9,603 nt of DNA from Bacteroidales bacterium (GTDB taxonomy: Bacteria > Bacteroidota > Bacteroidia > Bacteroidales > VadinHA17), in NCBI GenBank assembly GCA_025455535.1, contig JALOMM010000040.1, positions 1-9,603 of the forward strand, given 5' to 3'. This document shows positions 5,947 to 9,603 of this stretch, piece by piece; within the stretch, counting starts at the first letter, position 1, and every line of letters starts with the position of its first letter. Under the pieces are notes generated by a model. That model had not been told where the DNA came from. It saw nothing but the letters and a program-made list of their open reading frames with translations, and did no database searches. A program made the position numbers and the translations under genes.

Positions 5947-8052
5947 TCAGCTTATTTCGGACCAGGTGTATTTCTTTCCGAAGAGCCTCTTAAGGTTACT
6001 CTTCAACACCTGGTTCTCAGGACGTGACAGTTCGGGGTCGTCTGCGAGGATCTCCGCAGCATGTGACCGTGCAAGGTTGAGTATCTGTCCGTCTTTGCCC
6101 AGGTCGGCGATTTTGAGATCGAAGGCCAAACCGCTCTGCTGCGTCCCTTCGAGGTCACCTGGGCCGCGCATCCGCAGATCGGTCTCTGCGATCTCGAAGC
6201 CATCGTTGGTGGCTACGATTGTGCTGATACGCTCCGTGGCCTCTGCAGAGAGCCTGTGAGAGGTCATGAGGATGCAGAACGACTGGTCGGCACCGCGTCC
6301 GACGCGCCCTCTGAGCTGATGAAGCTGTGAGAGCCCGAAACGCTCAGCGCTCTCGATGACCATGACACTTGCATTGGGTATGTCAACCCCCACCTCTATG
6401 ACAGTGGTTGCCACCATGATCTGCGCCTGCCCGCGGCGAAAGAGGCTCATCGATATTTCCTTGTCTCGCGGCGTCATACGCCCGTGAACCACACTGATAC
6501 AGTACTGCGGCGGAGGGAAGGCCCGGGCCATGCTCTCCAGACCATCCTCAAGATCTTTGTAATCAAGTGACTCCGACTCCCTGATGAGAGGGTAAACGAC
6601 GTATATCTGCCTGCCCTCTTCTATCTGACGGCGCATGAAGCCAAACACCTTCTCTCGCTCGGCATCGGTGAAGGTCATAGTCTTTATCGGCTTGCGTCCG
6701 GGCGGCATCTCATCAATGACAGAGACGTCAAGGTCACCGTAGAGGGTCATGGCAAGAGTGCGCGGTATGGGGGTGGCCGTCATCACAAGCACATGAGGAG
6801 GACAGTCGCTCTTCTGCCAGAGCTTTGCCCGTTGGGCAACGCCAAAACGGTGCTGCTCATCTATTATGACCAGGCCAAGATTAAGATACCTCACATTCTC
6901 CTCGATAAGGGCGTGTGTGCCAACAAGAATGCTGATCGAGCCGTCGAGGAGCCCTTTCTCGATACGCTGCCGCTCGCTCCGTTTTGTTGAGCCTGTCAGA
7001 AGCGCAACCTCAACATTTATTCCTTCCAGAGATTTGGTAATGGAGTTAAAATGCTGAATGGCAAGTATCTCGGTAGGTGCCATCATGCAGCTCTGGAAAC
7101 CGTTGTCGGCACCAATAAGCATGCTCATCAGTGCCACCATCGTTTTTCCGCTGCCCACATCACCCTGCAGCAACCTGTTCATCTGTCTGCCGCTGCCAAG
7201 ATCGGCACGGATCTCTTTTATGACTCTCTTCTGGGCGCTTGTAAGAGTGAAGGGGAGGTTGTTCGTATAAAAGGAGTTAAGCCTCTCTCCGACAACAGAG
7301 AACAGAAAACCGTGTGTTATTTTCTCCCTGTTGCCCTTATAGCGCAGCAGGTTCAGCTGAATATAGAACAGCTCTTCAAACTTGAGCCTGAAACGGGCAT
7401 TTTCAATGTCAAGGTTCGAGTCAGGGAAGTGAATGCGGAAGAGGGCGTCATTGAGACTCATCAGCTTCATCGATCCTGTCAGGGTAGCAGGAAGTGTCTC
7501 CGCAAAGCGAAGCGAAGGCTGGGCAAATGCTGTGGACATAAGCTTGGCAATGGCCTTAGAATGAAGGAAGTGATCCTTCATCTTTTCCGTTGTGTTATAC
7601 TGCGCCTCGAGGGCTGAGCTTACCCTCGCCGCCCTCTTCTCAACCTCCTCAATTTCAGGATGGACGATGTTGAAGGCGCCGCTGAAGAGTGTCGGTTTGC
7701 CAAAGATAATGTACTCCCTGTCAATCTTATAGGTATTCAACACCCACCTTTGCCCCTTGAACCAGACCAGCCTGACCATCCCGGTCTCATCATGGAAATC
7801 GGCCGTGAGACGCTTCCCTGCGCCACCGCCTTCATTGGAGAATCGTTTTATCACACCCCTGAGCTGCACATACGGCATGTCTGTGTCAAGCTCCCTGACA
7901 GTGTAGAAGCGGGTCTTATCAACATACTTGTACGGAAAATAGTAGATCAGGTCCCTGAAAGTAGCGATGCCGGCTTCGGAAGCAAGCAGCTCTGCTCTCC
8001 TGGGACCCACACCGGGAAGGAATTTTATCTCACTGTCAGGCAGTTCAGACAT
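5947..8052 (-). CDS. recG: ATP-dependent DNA helicase RecG
   Basis: A complete 701-residue RecG, the branch-migration helicase that remodels stalled replication forks and Holliday junctions. Seen: FLPGVGPRRAELL at 11-23, as in the family's N-terminal helical region; an OB-fold wedge domain at about 60-135 (YVQLRGVI, VRLVWFKGQRW, EYIIFGKPTLF); Walker A GDVGSGKT at 297-304; motif II DEQH at 398-401; motif III TATPIPRT at 425-432; DEMPPGRKPI at 448-457; TTVIEVGVDIPN at 549-560; motif VI QLRGRVGRG at 579-587; and the C-terminal TRG-type region through DLRMRGPGDLEGTQQSG to the WSEIS terminus. All expected motifs are intact. The ATG at 8052 has no Shine-Dalgarno site, as usual in Bacteroidetes. It diverges from the methyltransferase gene across 72 bp. 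Confidence 0.98.
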   Translation of the reverse strand: MSELPDSEIKFLPGVGPRRAELLASEAGIATFRDLIYYFPYKYVDKTRFYTVRELDTDMPYVQLRGVIKRFSNEGGGAGKRLTADFHDETGMVRLVWFKGQRWVLNTYKIDREYIIFGKPTLFSGAFNIVHPEIEEVEKRAARVSSALEAQYNTTEKMKDHFLHSKAIAKLMSTAFAQPSLRFAETLPATLTGSMKLMSLNDALFRIHFPDSNLDIENARFRLKFEELFYIQLNLLRYKGNREKITHGFLFSVVGERLNSFYTNNLPFTLTSAQKRVIKEIRADLGSGRQMNRLLQGDVGSGKTMVALMSMLIGADNGFQSCMMAPTEILAIQHFNSITKSLEGINVEVALLTGSTKRSERQRIEKGLLDGSISILVGTHALIEENVRYLNLGLVIIDEQHRFGVAQRAKLWQKSDCPPHVLVMTATPIPRTLAMTLYGDLDVSVIDEMPPGRKPIKTMTFTDAEREKVFGFMRRQIEEGRQIYVVYPLIRESESLDYKDLEDGLESMARAFPPPQYCISVVHGRMTPRDKEISMSLFRRGQAQIMVATTVIEVGVDIPNASVMVIESAERFGLSQLHQLRGRVGRGADQSFCILMTSHRLSAEATERISTIVATNDGFEIAETDLRMRGPGDLEGTQQSGLAFDLKIADLGKDGQILNLARSHAAEILADDPELSRPENQVLKSNLKRLFGKKYTWSEIS

Positions 8053-8077
8053 CAGTCGACAAAAAAATGATAGTCAC

Positions 8078-8108
8078 CGAAAATAGTTAATTTTGAGCTG
8101 CTTTCAAA
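8078..8108 (-). promoter_or_regulatory. Predicted Bacteroidetes-type promoter for recG
   Basis: On the minus strand TTTG (8108-8105) is followed after exactly 19 bp by TATTTTCG (8085-8078), one mismatch from the TAnnTTTG -7 consensus. The spacing is in the range known for Bacteroidetes primary-sigma promoters. Transcription would begin around 8070, giving a short leader to the recG ATG at 8052. Predicted from sequence only. Confidence 0.5.
8088..8095 (+). promoter_or_regulatory. Candidate -7 box for the methyltransferase gene
   Basis: TAATTTTG is an exact match to the Bacteroidetes TAnnTTTG box, 29 bp before the ATG of the divergent methyltransferase. No TTTG is visible at the usual distance upstream; a run of seven A residues (8061-8067) sits there instead. 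It partly overlaps the spacer of the predicted recG promoter on the other strand, so the two could interfere. Confidence 0.4.
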
Positions 8109-8124
8109 TGACCTGAGTGAGGAA

Positions 8125-8961
8125 ATGAACTTATATCATCCGGTGGCATCTGTCAGACACCTGCTCATATCGCAGAGTACCGCGGGTCACGGCGTGCACA
8201 GCCCATTCATTTATGATTTTTTAACATCAGTGATCAGGAATAAAACCGGTGATCATATTGTCAGACATGTTGAACTCCTCAGGAATGAGATGCTCGCTGA
8301 CAACAGAAGCATCATCGTTACCGATTTAGGGGCAGGTTCTTTGAGAATGAAGGGAGCGGAGCGGAAGGTGAGGGATATAGCCAGGTCGGCAGCACTGCCC
8401 GTGAAACAGGCTGCATTGCTTGCCAGGATGGTGCAAGGTTCATGGCACAGGGTACAGGGTGACCGGATAAGGGCTCAGGGCTCAGGGCACAGGGCAAATG
8501 GAATCATCCTGGAACTGGGGACATCGCTGGGGATAAGTACCCTGGCGCTGGCACTGGCAGCCCCGGAGCAGAGGGTGGTGACGGTTGAAGGATGCCCGGC
8601 ATTGGCGGAAATGGCTGCCGCCAACATGGCACGGCACGGAGCCGGTAATGCCACCGTGTTGAACATGGAGTTCAGCGAGGCACTGGAGAAAATCAAGGCT
8701 GACGGAGCGGAGGTGTCATTTGCATTTATCGATGGAAACCACAGGGGTGCGGCACTTGCAGAGTATGCAGGAAGTATTGCGGAGACAGGAGAGGAGATGA
8801 TAATAGTGGCAGACGACATCCGTCTGACAAGGGATATGTACAGCGGATGGAAATCGATTGTCAGGGAGGGGCTGGCCACTGTGTCAATGGAAACACTTCG
8901 CTTCGGGATTCTTTTCCGGATAAATGGTATTACACCGGGAAGCTACAGGATCAGGTGTTAA
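8125..8961 (+). CDS. Class I SAM-dependent methyltransferase with in-frame repeat segment
   Basis: This 278-residue protein resembles a family of Bacteroidetes SAM-dependent methyltransferases (Methyltransf_24-like). Substrate unknown. Seen: GHGVHSPFIYDFLTSVI at 21-37, an N-terminal signature of the family; a glycine-rich VTDLGAGS at 65-72; SAM motif I ILELGTSLGIST at 128-139; an acidic VVTVEGCP at 151-158; SFAFIDGNHRGA at 198-209; and VADDIRLTRDMYSGW at 228-242. Residues 103-123 read as three similar heptapeptides, VQGSWHR, VQGDRIR and AQGSGHR, encoded by 7-bp tandem repeats. In relatives as I recall them, the residues before motif I run as a short linker, so this segment looks like an insertion that kept the frame. 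All downstream motifs are intact, so the protein may still be functional. The ATG is preceded by GAGGAA, too close to be a good Shine-Dalgarno site. It is transcribed away from recG. Confidence 0.85.
   Translation: MNLYHPVASVRHLLISQSTAGHGVHSPFIYDFLTSVIRNKTGDHIVRHVELLRNEMLADNRSIIVTDLGAGSLRMKGAERKVRDIARSAALPVKQAALLARMVQGSWHRVQGDRIRAQGSGHRANGIILELGTSLGISTLALALAAPEQRVVTVEGCPALAEMAAANMARHGAGNATVLNMEFSEALEKIKADGAEVSFAFIDGNHRGAALAEYAGSIAETGEEMIIVADDIRLTRDMYSGWKSIVREGLATVSMETLRFGILFRINGITPGSYRIRC
8430..8499. repeat. Degenerate 7-bp tandem array inside the methyltransferase gene
   Basis: Ten consecutive 7-bp steps keep perfect register: GGTGCAA, GGTTCAT, GGCACAG, GGTACAG, GGTGACC, GGATAAG, GGCTCAG twice, GGCACAG and GGCAAAT, then GG. 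Every unit begins with GG and most end in CAG or a near form, giving the consensus GGNNCAG. The first unit is identical to units of the array at 154-223, and the orientation on this strand is the same. Because 21 bp is three units, the translated product repeats every seven residues. The units are much more diverged than in the first array, suggesting greater age or selection at the protein level. Confidence 0.85.
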
Positions 8962-9005
8962 CAAAAATTAATAGGAGCGTAAGATATTTATAGATTATTT
9001 TAAAC

Positions 9006-9013
9006 TAATTTCG
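9006..9013 (+). promoter_or_regulatory. Possible -7 box for the ABC transporter gene
   Basis: TAATTTCG, one mismatch from TAnnTTTG, lies 19 bp before the ABC ATPase ATG in the AT-rich 71-bp gap after the methyltransferase. No matching TTTG is present at the usual spacing, so the call is tentative. No terminator was recognised in this gap. Confidence 0.22.
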
Positions 9014-9032
9014 GGACTTTAATAAATCAGGC

Positions 9033-9603
9033 ATGGAGAAGGTCATTGAGATACACAACATTGTAAAGAACTACCAGGTTGGATCAGTAATAGTACGGGC
9101 ACTGCGCTCGGTTTCATTAAGTATCAATAAGAACGAGTATGTTGCCATAATGGGTCCGTCAGGCTCAGGCAAATCTACGTTAATGAATATCCTCGGGTGT
9201 CTCGACACCCCAACAAAAGGTCAGTATATACTGAACGGAACAGACGTCAGCAAGATGGAGGATGACCAGCTTGCCGAGATTCGAAACAAAGAGATCGGAT
9301 TCGTCTTTCAGACCTTTAACCTTTTGCCAAGATACACTGCCCTTGAGAATGTGACACTGCCTCTCATATATGCAGGAATACCCCGCCATGAAAGGGAGGA
9401 GCATGCGAAAAGGACTCTTGATGAGGTGGGTCTTGCCGACAGGATGCACCATAAGCCCAATGAGTTATCGGGCGGACAGAGACAGAGAGTTGCCATCGCA
9501 AGGGCCCTCGTAAACACACCTTCGATAATTCTTGCCGATGAACCTACCGGTAACCTTGACAGCAAGACATCATATGATATCATGGGCCTGCTAGACAAGA
9601 TTC
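9033..9603 (+). CDS. ABC transporter ATP-binding protein, MacB/LolD-like, 3' end missing
   Basis: The frame opens at the ATG at 9033 and is still open at the right edge after 190 complete codons. Seen: Walker [10 protein letters not shown] at 41-49, Q-loop [10 protein letters not shown] at 90-99 (Gln93), signature [15 protein letters not shown] at 145-159, and Walker [13 protein letters not shown] at 165-176. The motif [19 protein letters not shown] and the ending [11 protein letters not shown] are characteristic of the MacB/LolD/FtsE-type group (3.A.1.122-125 style exporters). These ATPases drive mechanotransmission with an FtsX-like permease, in macrolide or peptide efflux or lipoprotein release. 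Family members are about 220-250 residues, so most of the domain is here; the H-loop is missing. A permease gene would be expected next, outside the window. The substrate cannot be told. There is no Shine-Dalgarno site. Confidence 0.93.
   Translation, partial: MEKVIEIHNIVKNYQVGSVIVRALRSVSLSINKNEYVAIMGPSGSGKSTLMNILGCLDTPTKGQYILNGTDVSKMEDDQLAEIRNKEIGFVFQTFNLLPRYTALENVTLPLIYAGIPRHEREEHAKRTLDEVGLADRMHHKPNELSGGQRQRVAIARALVNTPSIILADEPTGNLDSKTSYDIMGLLDKI

Noticed and set aside
5930..5950. Hairpin GAAG...CTTC near the recG stop as a terminator
   Set aside because: The stem is only four base pairs and no T run follows on the minus strand.
7051..7617. 188-codon plus-strand open frame antisense to recG
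   Set aside because: It lies entirely inside the conserved helicase region of RecG and has no recognisable motif; a shadow.
8317..8340. VTDLGAGS as the SAM-binding motif I of the methyltransferase
   Set aside because: It resembles the glycine loop, but the order of the following acidic and DG motifs fits ILELGTSLGIS at residues 128-138 as motif I; the earlier motif is better treated as a family-specific feature.
9180..9598. Minus-strand open frames antisense to the ABC ATPase
   Set aside because: The opposite strand carries all ABC signature motifs in frame; these are shadows.

Overview
The window looks like chromosomal DNA from a Bacteroidetes (probably Bacteroidales-like) bacterium of roughly balanced base composition. 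Four things point there. The rseC-rnfB-rnfC-rnfD-rnfG-rnfE-rnfA gene order is the one I associate with this phylum. RecG has the Bacteroidetes style of N and C terminus, including a terminal WSEIS. The first gene has a signal peptide ending in AYA before QN. Boxes resembling the Bacteroidetes promoter (TTTG / TAnnTTTG) lie in the recG-methyltransferase gap. This assignment rests on recognition, not a search.

Layout. Positions 1-138 (minus) hold the first 46 codons of a secreted protein resembling the glycosyl-hydrolase-like family 10 group. Positions 139-437 are non-coding and hold a clean 7-bp tandem array (154-223), a degenerate CACGGA-type repeat zone and a weak terminator candidate. Positions 438-5851 (minus) are a complete rnf operon: rseC, rnfB, rnfC, rnfD, rnfG, rnfE, rnfA, with gaps of at most 33 bp or overlaps of 4-8 bp. 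recG follows, also minus (5947-8052). A 72-bp divergent gap separates it from a plus-strand SAM methyltransferase (8125-8961), and the start of a MacB/LolD-like ABC ATPase (9033 onward) runs off the right edge.

How they work together. Rnf is a membrane complex coupling electron flow between ferredoxin and NAD+ to ion translocation. RnfB and RnfC carry iron-sulfur clusters, RnfC also the NADH/FMN module, RnfD and RnfG carry covalent FMN, and RnfA and RnfE form the membrane pair with conserved cysteines. RseC is a small membrane protein commonly encoded with rnf. The flavin transferase ApbE, needed to load RnfD and RnfG, is not in the window. recG (branch migration), the methyltransferase and the ABC ATPase look functionally unrelated to it.

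The least ordinary signal is a 7-bp tandem repeat family seen twice: an almost perfect ten-unit array just before the first gene, and a degenerate ten-unit array inside the methyltransferase, where it is translated in frame as a seven-residue periodic segment just before SAM motif I. No clearly new multi-gene system is visible; most of the window is well-understood core metabolism.
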